A stretch of DNA of 64,000 bases, from NCBI RefSeq assembly GCF_964340395.1, contig NC_135560.1:12922598-12986597 (forward strand), in the 5' to 3' direction. The notes under the pieces were generated by a model. It was given only the letters and a program-made list of their open reading frames with translations. It was not told where the DNA came from and did no database searches. Shown here in pieces: positions 13,301 through 26,800 of the stretch (the stretch's first letter is position 1; each line of letters begins with the position of its first letter). The DNA comes from Glandiceps talaboti (lineage: Eukaryota; Hemichordata; Enteropneusta; Spengelidae). The position numbers were made by a program, and so were the translations under genes.

Positions 13301-16300
13301 ACGGAAAAGGATACATAGTGCTTGATGTAATTATGTCCACTGGCTATGACCAATATCCTGTCCTACACAACAGTGAGATGTTTGACATTTCTTAAAATCT
13401 ATATCGACTCCTCTTATTAACTCAGCTACTGTCTACATGCTGTTATTTTGGTGCAGATCACGTCTAATTGTCAGTACAAGATGTGACAACTTACGTCTTC
13501 AGTTTCAAAAACATGGCAGATGATTTTCTTGGGCCCCCGAGGTAGTGCGCTGACTTGATCTCCCATGGCAATACCACTTTCTTCCATAGCCTCGTCCAGT
13601 GTAGTGGCATAGCTACGCCGTCTTGCCATGATAACGAGTACATTGCCAATATCGGCAATGTATGAAATAGTTTTCAGTGAATGATCCATAATGCACTCCT
13701 GATGGTCAAGAAAAAAATAAACACTCAAAAGGGAACTTTTACACCCAGGGTAAACTGAGTTAAAGTGTAACACTCTTTGTCATAGAGATTGACTTTCCTG
13801 AGCTTGACAGACATTTTAGGTAAAATGTGCCAAGTGGACCAAGCTCCCTGTGCATTAAACTTTAAAGTATATCTCCAAATGTTGTTTTTTTCTTTCTTTT
13901 TTTTCCCTTTTTTTTTATTAACAAAAAAACGTTGCCTTATGAAAGCTTGTTCCTGGTCCTTGTAAATTAATAAAAAATAAAATTTGTGTTGATTGTCTTG
14001 TTACCAAAGCAATCACCAATCCCCCCCCCCCCCCCCGGGGGGGGGGGGGGGAGGTAATATAATATTCAGTGGCCATATTGGAATCTACGGCCATATTGGA
14101 TTCTAAATTAATTAATTTTGATATCATTTTAACCTCTATTTCAAAATTTAGTATGGTGTCGCCAAATTTTTCTTCTTGATTTTATCTGAGAATGGATTAG
14201 AAATTTCTTGAACAAAGTAACAGCACAAGTTTAAGATTTTTATTTCTGAGGTGCAAAATGTGTAAATTTGTGACTGACTGCAAAATCTGAACCAAAACAA
14301 GAAAGACAGGAGACAAAAAAAGAAGGCATAATTAATGAGGTTTGTATGTGTACAAAATATATCAATGTTTGTCAAAAACTCAGAAATTCAATACTCTCGT
14401 GACAATACATTTCAAACAACCAGCCATTCTGATAGGGTATGATGTAAAAATGCAACTTCAGGCTGTTTTTGCATGAAATTCTTTTGTTGACAGTACATTA
14501 ATAATACTTTACAAATTTTGTACCCAAGTGAATTATCTAAGACTTGAAAGGAGAATTTAAATACAAATAAAAAGTAAAAGTTTTGTATAGCGTAAGAAAC
14601 ACCAATATAGTTTATATGACATCAATATTTTCAAAACATATCTGATTCTTGTGAATTACATCGGAGACAATACATCATAATTACACAATTTGAAAATGAC
14701 AAATGTAAACAGGAAATCCATGCAAATTCTAGAGGAAACAATTTCCCTTTCAAAACCTCAAAGTTTTATAATTGTTTATTCAATTAAATATTTTGATAAC
14801 CAAACAATATAATTATACACAACACATACAAACTTTTACTTTATGAATATGTGATATGGGGAAATTTCAAATATGAAACTTTGGAAAGAAGTACCACAAG
14901 AAGAAATATGATAATTTCAGTTTTGTTGCTAGGGTCGATGGACCTTGCCATTACAATTTGAGATGACAACACTGAATACATCATATTCTATCTAGACTGG
15001 TTTACAGGGGTGCCAGTAACAGTGTAGGAAATAAAGACACTTCCATGCGAAGTGAATTGTACAGAGTAATTCTAAATTTTCATGTGATCATGAGAAAAAT
15101 ATAGCTGAATCTTTTTGTGTTACATTTCCACATCTAGCCACAACCACAATGATGTACATTGTCAGCTGGGATTCACGATTTGGTCAATAACTTGGTTCTA
15201 CTACTTCACGTGATCATGTAGAAATATGTAGCTGAAAATTTCTCTGTTAAATTTCCATGTCTAGCCACAGTGATAATGTCATGGTATATATTGTCAGTTG
15301 GGATTCACTATATGGCTAAAAACTTGCTTCTACTTGGATACATCTAGCATTCTAATACCGCCAATGATATTGTATGTAAAATCAAACTTTTAATACCAGA
15401 TTAAACTTACGTACAATATGATACAGGCTGTGCAAAGACTCTGCAATTCTGATATGGAAACCTTTGATGATTGTGCTATGTGATTTTATCTTATATAGTA
15501 TGCGATGTGATTCTATCTATGAAGGACCAAATTGGCAATATGTGATCACTGTGACAAACATGCCGTGGCTGTGGATTCTTGTGAATATTTCACACAGAAA
15601 GATTCAACTATACATTTCATCATAGCCAATACTTGAACTATGAGATATAAAATGATAAAGTCACTCTGTGAAACTCCATGGTAACCAAGATGGCTTCATT
15701 TCCTACACTGTGGTGTTCCCCTTGAAAACATGCATTTATACACATATATAGATGACATCACAATTTATATGAATGACATCACAACACATATAGATGACAT
15801 CACAACACATATTGATGACATCACAACACATATGAAACACATAGGAGTCATCACTACGTCTACAAGGGTTATGTGAAAGCAGTCAAAGGTGATCAGAAAG
15901 TCAGATAATAGCAAGTTGACACATAGTGGTGAATGTAAAAAGTGCATGGGATAGACCAGATCTTGTGGATATACATACATTGGAAGTACAGACGGTCTGC
16001 ATGGAAAAAATTAGGATTAAGAATTGTTAGAGGTGTTAGAAAGAAGTGTTGATGACAATGTACGAGGACTGAAGTCAAGTCATAGCTTGGTGACACCACA
16101 GACACATGTATACTTCAGGAAACATCTCAAATTAAGAAGATGAGAAGTGTGATTTTTGACTGAGCTTAGTACTCTATCTTCTATTACTAAAATCAAGTCA
16201 TGGCCTTACAACACCAAACACACATAGGTCTCAAATAACGGCAATAACAAGACTTAAAGTATGTATAGCTTTTAACGGAGCTGTACACTATCTTTCATTA

Positions 16301-17848
16301 GAGTCGACTTGTAGTGTTACAACAATACCGACGCACAAGAACTTCAGGAAACACGTCTCACATAACAAACATGGCAAGATTGAAGTAGGAGTAATTTTCG
16401 ACTGAGCTACTTGTATACGCTAACTTTCATATAAAAGTATCCGGCTTGAACAAATGCTTTCGCCATTAAAAAATGGATGCAATATTGACTGATCTGCACA
16501 CAGCGTTTGTTTGACACTTTATCTATTTCAAAATCACCCAGAGCCAATCTCGTCTTTAAAGTTACGTGGGATAAATATTAACATGAATATATTTTGGAAG
16601 ATAATAAAGTCTAGATTTGACAGGTATGGATTATACTGTCTGCAGTCTGATTAGTGTGTGTACGAAGACAGGAAGACGATAGATGGAGAATGGAACACAC
16701 TGCCTGAGGGCAGCGTTGCACATGTCACAGTTTTCCTACCTTCGACTATACTTTCTACTAGATTGTAAGGGTACTTTATAAAGCTTACGCAGCCTTACCT
16801 CAGACTCGGCATTGAGCACTTTGACTCTTTCTGTGGATATAAATATATCAACCTCTGTGTTGGGCTGTGTTTCACCTTCTGGAGCCTATGTGAGAGAAAA
16901 TGGAAATAAAAACTTGTTATTTATTTGTTGGCAATATATATATATAAAGTACAATTGGGGATTGATTGCAATGATGTGAGTTGCTGTGATTTGAAACGAC
17001 CACCTCTTGGAGAGTATATCAAATCCATGTGGGTGGTAGGTCACAGTACTGTACTAGTAGTATGTGATAACACATCCAACCTGCATGAAGTTGAAAAGAA
17101 TGCATACACACAATCTTTGCTTGCAGCTAAATACATTTTTGAAACCAATATGAGCAGTACGACCATTATACCATGACCACAAGACTGACATGTGACCATC
17201 ACATGATAAGAAACAGACTGTGCATAGTAGAAATGTACAGTTATTCACCCTAGCCTTTACACAGATATTTGACAGCAATTACTTTACAGTTGCTACATAA
17301 AAGGCAAATATGGACATATAGCTACAGCAATAAATACACCATTTTTAGCAGCGTGTTCTGAAACTCGTGATAGAATCTTACATGATATATTTCTAATATA
17401 CAATGCCATGGTATCATATTGGTGTTGGTAAATGGTTGAACAATCACAAGCATTAATTTCTAAGCATGTCGCTAGAGCCACCCCATAGTTGCCTTTGATA
17501 TGGCCCTTATGAACATGAGAACATGAAATCTCACTGTCCAAAGTGGTGATATGGTGTAAATCCTAATTCTGTATATGTCAACATGAATGAATATATGAGA
17601 ATGTCACACAGCACATTTCACCATTAATGTGATAAGTCTAGCTTTTACGTAAACACACTGTAATTTACTGTGTAAGAAATAAGCCAGTCTTTCATTATGG
17701 CTATGTGCCTTGTCATTGGCTATAGGGTTTTATATGTAGATGCATTTACTTTATCATTCTATGCTTTCTAAGTAAGTAAGCCACGGTACATAGCCCTTTT
17801 ATTTCAATCTATTTCAGACATTGGTCATAAACTTACTTTGAAATGTTA

Positions 17849-17895
<47 letters not shown>

Positions 17896-20800
17896 ACGTA
17901 CGTACGTACGTACGTACAGGTATAGACATGTATACAAACAGGTACATATGTGCATACATGTGTACACACACAATGCATGTGCACACACTCACAAGTACAT
18001 ACACACTCACAAATAAACATGTATGCACAAACACCCACACGTGCACTGCACAGACATACATATGTACATTTGCATATACATATGAGCATACAAGTGCACA
18101 CACATATACACACATATGTGCATGCACATACAAATTAACTCGCAATACCAACACCACCACAACAACAATGAACTGGTCCGACAAAAGTGAAAATCAACAA
18201 TAAACAGCAAATACGCCACTGGGGATTCAGGTAAGACCACTATTGACAAATGATGGCTAATATTGCAAGTAAGATGCAGATGATAACAGAAGCACTTGCA
18301 GTCACAAGGAAAGTAACTCTGTTGATATGCACCATTGATGGCTAGTGGTAAATCAACTGTGACAAAGTAGGCAGTGGGTGGTGAGAGGTAAAGCATTATC
18401 TACAACCAGGAAGCTACTGCAAAGCTATCTTCAACAGAGAGAAGCAAAGAGGCCTAGAGGAGAGAGAGAGAGAGAGACAGAAAGCTTCCTCTGGACCGTG
18501 AGCTAGGATTTGCAATTGGGTGCGACTAGAGAAAGAGATAGAGAAGACAGCTGGAAATGAGAGGGATTTAGATGAGAGATGTTAGTATGTTACTACTTGT
18601 TCTATAGTAGGTACTGGGAACCTGCATCTTATGATGTTGCTGCTTGAGATAAAGTTGGCCACGTTTCCCTGTACTGTTTGCAAACAAATGACACTATTTT
18701 TATATATACTTCACAGAATGACCATAAGGGAACATAAATATATTCCCTTGCAATGAAACAAAAACGTCTGACCAATGTCTCTTTTGTCTAATTACATCAC
18801 CGTTACACATCACCACTTGATGGCGCTAATATTATAATAACATGTCTTGGTCACTTATTCTCCCTGAGGGTGATATTCATTAACAAGGTGTATTGGTCAT
18901 AGAGGGCGCTGTTGACAGGAATCATCCGCTAAATTATGTTACCTTTAGAAAGAATTTCGATATGGCTGACGAATAAACGAAACAAGCTCAGAAATCATAT
19001 TACTCTATAAACTTACTGAAAAAGGCGAGACATTAATCTTTTCCAGGTGTACATTGGGTATACAAAACATTAAGATGAGTTTACAAATTATGAAAGTGAA
19101 GTTCAAAAATAATCTCATTAATGAACCACAAACCGTGTGTCTTTAAGAAGTGGAAAAATAAACACAGACCAGAGACAGAGGAAGACCAGAGACAGAGACA
19201 GAGGAAAATGTCTGATGGTAGAAGTGATCTATAGCACAACAAATATGGATGTCGTGAAGCATTTGTACAGCTGTTGCATTAAGGTTAGCATGGGTTTGTA
19301 TGAGATCATAGAGTGAAAGAATGTTATTGTTAAACGCTGACAACAACTTCACTTGTACATGTACCATACAAAATCCCATCATGCATCAATGTACTGCTAA
19401 GGCCAATTGTAACAGACTCAGAGACAGGCAAGATATACTAAATATTCATATATACATTATCAAGGCCAATTGTAGTAGACACAAAGTCAGGCAAGATATG
19501 CTTATATTGGCATTATCAAGGCCATCTGAAATAGGCACAGAGGCCAAATATTAACACAGATTAAGGGACAAGCTATGCTATTATATATTCAGATATTCAT
19601 AAGTCACCAAAGCTAACTGCAAAAACAGTGACAGGCAAGATATGGTAATATTCCAAGATGCATTGTCAAGGTTAAAGGTCAACACAGGGAAAGGCAAGAT
19701 GTGCCAATATTCAACTATTTACATCTATCGCCAAGGCCAACTGTAAAAACAGAGATGGATATAAAGATATGCTTGTAGTTCAATATTCATTGTCAAGAGC
19801 AGCTGTGAATATAAAGAAAGCTGTCATATGTGTTAAAGATACACATCAATTGGGCAGTCAGAATAAAGGAAAACTATGTATGTAGACATCTTGTATTCTG
19901 ATCAGAATTACAAATGTACAAGTAAACTAGCAGTGACACAAGGGGATGGTAGATAGGAAGGCTTGCTGCATATAAATGGACACTGCAAACACTAGTTGCA
20001 TAGCAAGGTGTGCAGCAGGGAAGGTCAAGATAAGATCTGATGGTAAGAGAAAACAGGTTTCAATACACGGTATGTGTATTCTTCCATGATCATATTTATT
20101 ACAATTTCTAGCAAAGGGTCAAACGAACTCGTAACAACCAATGCCATAAAGAACTGTACCTCCAAGTGCACACATTGGCAGACATGCACACATCCAATCA
20201 GACAGACACATACACATACATATCAGTATACATGTAAACAAACTCTGGCAGAGACACACTTTAAGCATTGGCAGATACATCTTCATGCACAGGATGACAA
20301 CTAGACAGACAAATATTTACAAATACATATGGACAGAGCTACAACACACAGTTTAAGACATGTCGTACACACACAAAATATATATGCAGCACCATGACAA
20401 ATAATTGGGATCAATAACATAGAAAGCACAGAATGGAAAGCAGCATAGGATGCAATGTGGGAGAATTGCTAAAGCTGGCACCAAAAGCATGTATCTTGGT
20501 TCCTCATATAGTTTGTATCTTCATAGATTAGTTAGTACTTTTGTACATCAAACTGTTCAATGTCTCTTTTTTGAATTGAGACACACATTTTTAGGAATAA
20601 CTACAGATGAAATACTTAATTCATTTTCATTCATGGTGCTGAATGAAGTTAACTTTATGTTAACAATTACTAGAATATTTTTTTTCTTTAAACGAAAATG
20701 ATGAATATCTAATTCTCTTATCTATAAGTTTGCATTTTAACATGCTTCAAGCTTTCATGCAATAAGTTCCCAAATGTAGAGTCTACTAAATAGTTTGTTT

Positions 20801-23800
20801 TTTCTGTAACTGCTTTCCTTCTTTTAAGGCTACTGTGTTATAGTTTGAAACCATCCGTACAGCTAGCAAACTCTGATAAAACTCAATTGAGGAACCAAGA
20901 AGAGGGCATTAGCAGATAACTGAATGTCTGAATTACACAGGTTACTGGGAATTCTGCAACTTCAGGTTGATGCCAACGTTTGTCGTGTGCTTAATACTAA
21001 TAGGACAGTGGCCACATGTCTCAATTTAGTCTCTGCTATCATACAAATACATGTACATGGAGTTTCTTTGGGTCGGGAGGAGAGACTAGAAGTTAGTAGC
21101 TGGACAGGCAAACATATACACAAAGAGAATGCAATAACCAGGCATAGGGGAGACCGTCACTACAGCCTGGTGGTGACAGCCCGGTGATGACGTGTACGGT
21201 GTGTGGAGGTCACTCGCTGACTGGCTTATTTCTAAACACCCGATACCCTTTGATCATGTTCACTGTCAAAAGATATGAGATTATACACTATGTATACGGT
21301 GGTGGTCGCACACAGCATTATTACATCATGAAAATCACGTTGCTGAAGAAACTGTTTGAAACACACAAAATCTAGTGAATATTGAAGACTTTTAACCACC
21401 TGGTAAGAGTATCTCCATAACCTGGTCTATTGCATGGAATGACATGGAAAAAATTATCAGAAAGAAAAAAGGACAAAATTAGATCAACCACAGAAATCAA
21501 TACAGCTTGGTTCTTTTTTTGTGTACAAAGTTAGTCACACATGGAACGGGTGCCTGAAGAGCTAGTTTGGCAGTGGGAAGAAGGTGAACAAAACTATACA
21601 AGGCAAAAAAAGAAGAAGAACTGTTTCTGGTCAGAGTGCGCATCACTTAAATACCCTCGCATCGATCTTTTTTTTATATGTGATTGTCCAGCACATGCTG
21701 TCTGCAGATCAACGGGAACAATAACCCTCCCTACTTCAGTGAAAACAACTGCAGAACCAATCATGAACAAGCAAATGACATCTTCCCCACATACACACTT
21801 GCTCTAAAGTACTAAATAAAAAGAACAGTAACTGCCACAAATAGTAGACTGAGTGACAGGTTTGGTGAGACTTTAGAGTGAGAGAGAGAGAGAAAAAAAT
21901 TTTGTATCGCATAGCACTTTTAATAGACAGAATGCCCTGACCAGAAACAATTCTTTTCTTTTTTGGCCTCAAAAGTGAAGAGAAAACACACAGAGATACT
22001 AATACCATTGCCAATTAAATTTCCTGATTTTTTTTTACAAGTTTGGGCTTAAAATTTAATGCAGTTTTGTTGGTAGGAATGAAGTGACACTTAAAATTAA
22101 TAACTATGATTTATTTCTTATCATTTCCGGAATGATCAGCCGAGGAAATTTTTCATCATAAAAGCACTTCTCATTAATTTGAGTACAACGATATCTTTAG
22201 TTTTCGGCTCATATTTCTACACGATGCAAATAAATTTATGAGAAGAATATTCAAGATTTGAAAACAGAGTTGTAAAATTGAATTTCACACGAACTGTTTG
22301 TCTTTTCTCCCTTGATGGGCAGTTACCTGGAAAACACTCGCATGGTAAAAAGGGAGTTTTTCTGTTTTTAATGGATTTTTGCAGATAATAGTTAACAGTA
22401 CACATCTAGGGAATACGTCCATCTCCACTGAGATGCTATGTCTTACAATATCATGTATTTATGACATGAACAAGTCATGTGGGATATGATAAATTGATGG
22501 CAGATCACTGACATCACCAAAACCAAAACAGTAGATACGTTATGACTTCAGAGTAGTTCTACTAATTTTAATTGGCAACAGCACTTACAGATACGAAATG
22601 CACAAACAGAACAAAATTACGTACACACAGACAGACAAACAAACAAACAAACATAAACTGATGTGTCTTTTAAGCTTGCATGCACGGTCCCCTAACGGAC
22701 CACAGCTATCTACAATTTACACCAAATGCTTCTACCAACTATTGTATCTATTTACCACACTACAAAAGCTTTGCAGGCAGAGGTGTGCTTACAGAATGCA
22801 TTACCAATACTCTATTTTCAACTACAGTAAAACAACTTTTTTTTACCTTTTTTTTTAACCATTACATAAAATTTCACACAATATTGTAGAAACACCAGCT
22901 TTTTATTGTATTAACCTCAGTGAATACAGCAAATATTTGCACATTGGAATGGTATATTTGAAACAATTGCTTATTTCTTGTCCCATTTTCTATGGATGTT
23001 AAATCTTAATTTTCCCAACTTGCACTTTTTTTGTGGTGAAAACAAATACCCCACTGGTAAAAAGAAGATGTCAATGTCTCCGAAACAGGTGGAATAGTAT
23101 TTGCATCCTTAAAATTGAAAGTTGTTATTAGCTATATATAAATCTGTCAGGTTTTTGCTGGCATGTATTAATTCAAACTATGAACTTTAATACTATACTT
23201 GGCCAAGTTCTAAACTTCTGCACATCTCTACACTCTTTTCAACAAAATTCTTATGACTGAAATATATTTTATCAGTACTTATGAGGTAGTGAAAATATTT
23301 CAGAAAACCTAATAATATATAAAGATACTTGACTTTTTTAATGTTAATATCTATTTTCAAATTTTAGATTTGGGAAAATTTGTTTAATTAACATGAAGTT
23401 ATCTTCCATATCTTCAACAGACTTATCCCTAGAGTTTGAAAACTGGTTGGTGTTTTTTTTTTGATGGTTGATAATAATAATAATAACAATAATAATAATA
23501 ATAATGTTGAATTTTATATAGCACTTTCCCACTAACTTGTGCTCAAAGTGCTTTTGAATTATTACCCCATGGCATGTATCTGTAGCGACACAAAGGCCCT
23601 TTATACTTCCTAAACTCCCTGGGGAACATACAAGCCATTGTAGCCTATATAAGCGCACAGGATTAAAGCATTCACATTGCAAACTCTATCCTACCAGGTC
23701 CCCAATTATATCATTACAGCTGGGTTGACTGAGGCACTGCAGTCATGGTTCAAATCTTGCCCAAGGACTTTAGCCATTCAGAAACAAATGGCAGGTATGT

Positions 23801-26800
23801 GGCTCGAACCTGCAACCTGCAGATTTCAAGCCAGCCACTCTAACCATTCGTCTATCATGACTCCATGGTTTCAGTATTATGCTTATGATATAATTATGAC
23901 AGACAAACTTTAATACAAGGACCAGAGAATCACAAACTATAAAGCTGCTGTAAGTATATATATATATCAAGTTATGATCCTGAAATCATTTCAAAGTTAT
24001 GCAATGAGCAGTCAGGCTTGATAATCATATTTTCTGACCCATTACCCAACAATGTCAATTGCCACAAATTCAATCTGTCAGAAACAGGCGAAAACATTAC
24101 CTAGAGGTCGTATGACATTTGGTCAAGCTATCAGAACTCAAATGTACTTGTTCTAGGTAAATCCAGAGTAAATATCATATACACTTTAGTTTGTGGTGTC
24201 TTTCCACGAGCTCATCTTATTTTAAAATCAATGTCTGTATTAATTCATATATATCTTTATTTAAACCTTTTTTTTTCAATATGCTCTAGGAACAAGATCA
24301 GAAAGATGTACACATATGAATAATAGTTTATTTGCATTCTATTTAATAATTTATATATGCATTGACAACATGTAGGATTTTAAAATTTATACCTTGCATA
24401 TTGCTATTCCATGTTCATTACCAACCAAACAGTTCAGAGGAGGAAATGCATATTTTGCTGCGGAGGCACTGAACCCCCAACCCCCCCCCCCTCCCCTCCC
24501 CACAGTAATGCTATGCCTGACTTTAATATTGTGCTATTTTTCTCAAAGAATCAATTGACTGAAGTTTTTCAAAATGGGAGAATCACATAGAAATGGTTGA
24601 CAGCCAGTCTTGATTCAAGGAAGAACATACATGTATTTCTGGTGTTTTGGGGTTCAAAGTTCACACAGTTAAATGACTTAGCAAAGTCCTATGTCGCTGG
24701 GGACAGCTTCCGTGAATGCTACATATACTACATAATCACATGTAATATGGATGTGAAGAAGAACTCAAAGTCAAAGAATATGGGATATATGGCATACAGA
24801 TGTAAGAAAGGATGATGGTAAAAATCTTGAAGGAAAGGTGTCTGATAACATTGTGAGAGGTAATAAGGAAAGGTTACTGTGCAGCGTACTAAAGTCTACT
24901 GCAAAGAGGATAGACAAAGCTAATGTATGTCAAAAATTTAGAAGTGACCTGTCAATAGTGGAGTGATTTGTCAAGTGTGCAGTGATCTGTCAATAGTGGA
25001 GTGATTTGTCAATAGTGGAGTGAATTGTCAAGTGTGCAGTGATCTGTCAAGTGTGCAGTGATCTGTCAATAGTGGAGTGATCTGTCAATCATGGAGTGTG
25101 GAGTGATCTCTCTCAAAAGTGGCACGATCTGTCAATTATGGAGTGATCTGTCAATAGTGGGGTAATCTGTCAATTGTGGAGTGATCTGTCAATAGTATAG
25201 AGTGGTCTGTCAAATGTGGAGTGGTCTGTCAATAGTGGAGGGATCTGTCAATTGGGGAGGGGTCTATCAACAGTGGCGTGATCTGTAAACTGTGGAGTGA
25301 TTTGTCAATAGTGGAGTGATAGAGTTAATTATATGGTGTGATCTGTCAGTAATGTGAAGTAACATGCCCACTGTCTGACTAGCACATCCATGATAGTAGG
25401 GAATAATCTGTCAATAGCATCACATGTTTTTGAATATTAAGGGTGATATGCTGTGTCGGGCATTATGATACATTCAATTTGATAGTTTAGTGTGATGGAG
25501 GTATTTGCAGGAAAGAGCTGAAATCAACATAGCTGTTAGAGAAATGAAGATCTGCGTGCACAGAAAGTAGATATAAATATACATGTAGGTCTGCAGAGAA
25601 AGTAGATAGTCAAGCCAGATATGTATTGCATGAAAGTCTGTCAAGGAAATCGAAAAGATTTGGTGAGATAAAATGAAGAGTTGAAATCTGTAAGTGAGCA
25701 GAAAAGGAGTGTAAAAAGAGAGACTCAGAGTTCAGTTAACATACAAGGTATAATCTGCTAAGAGATAGGGTTGAAGAATCATGAATGAAAAAAAGTAGGA
25801 GAAATCTGTAAGGAAAATGAATGTGTGCGCAAGGACTTAGAGACACACAAAGGATTGATCTGCTGAGCATGAAGTTGATGAATAAAAGTTACTTAGGATT
25901 AGTAGATATCCGAAAGGGAAGTGTTAGAATGACTGAATAGTTGATTTTCCGGGTTCGAAGATGCATTGCGTGAGAGGACGTTGCTTATGTTGCTACATTT
26001 TCACCAGGAAATGATGGAAATGAAGACATCTTGACCGCTTTGTTTATGAGAGATTTTATAGAACAAAGACTAAACGCCATCAATGACAGTGAGGGATTTT
26101 ACAGGTAAACCCAGGTGACAACCATCCCCTGAGTAGTGCATGCAAACCCCTCAGCGCGTACACAATATACGGCATTGTATAGAGAGACATGTAATGCATC
26201 TTGGAAACCGGCAACAGGTCAATGCTCGGGGATAGCTAGCTTTCCGAAAAAAAACAAGGGAAAAAATCCACACTTTGTGTACATGGAAAGCAGAAGCAGC
26301 TACTAAAACATCCATGGTAAAGAAATCATGGCAAACCAAATGGCGTATTAAAAGTAGAAGCTAGGGAGATTTTTTTTATCAGTGACTGTTATTCAGTAAC
26401 ATAAAGTATAGCAAGAGTTAGCCGGAAGGTTTGCAGTTATATATAAATGGTCCTTCAAATTAGAGAACACCAACGACTTTTCAGGACGACAAATGAGTAT
26501 ATGCCTGTAGGACAGTATGTGTGCAACACAAAGAAGATGAATTGATTGACATTTGTCTGGCTATACTCAACTGTTTGTCAAGGCACTTTAATTACAACAG
26601 GGAGAGTTTACTCATAACCCGTATGATAATTTACTTATTCTCATCACTTCATCTCCTGCTGTCTCTCTCTCTTTTTTTAGTACAATTTATAAAGTGTGTA
26701 CGACAGAAAAGGGAAAAAACAAGGCTATATTTATTAGCTAGATGTCTTCGGCAATGAATAACGAAATGCTAAAGAAGAGAGTCAGAATTTAGATCAAATG

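Noticed and set aside
18820-18914. Possible small element between GATGGCGCTA and AGAGGGCGCTGTTGAC
   Set aside because: Only the short GGCGCT motifs match; the rest of the ends do not pair.
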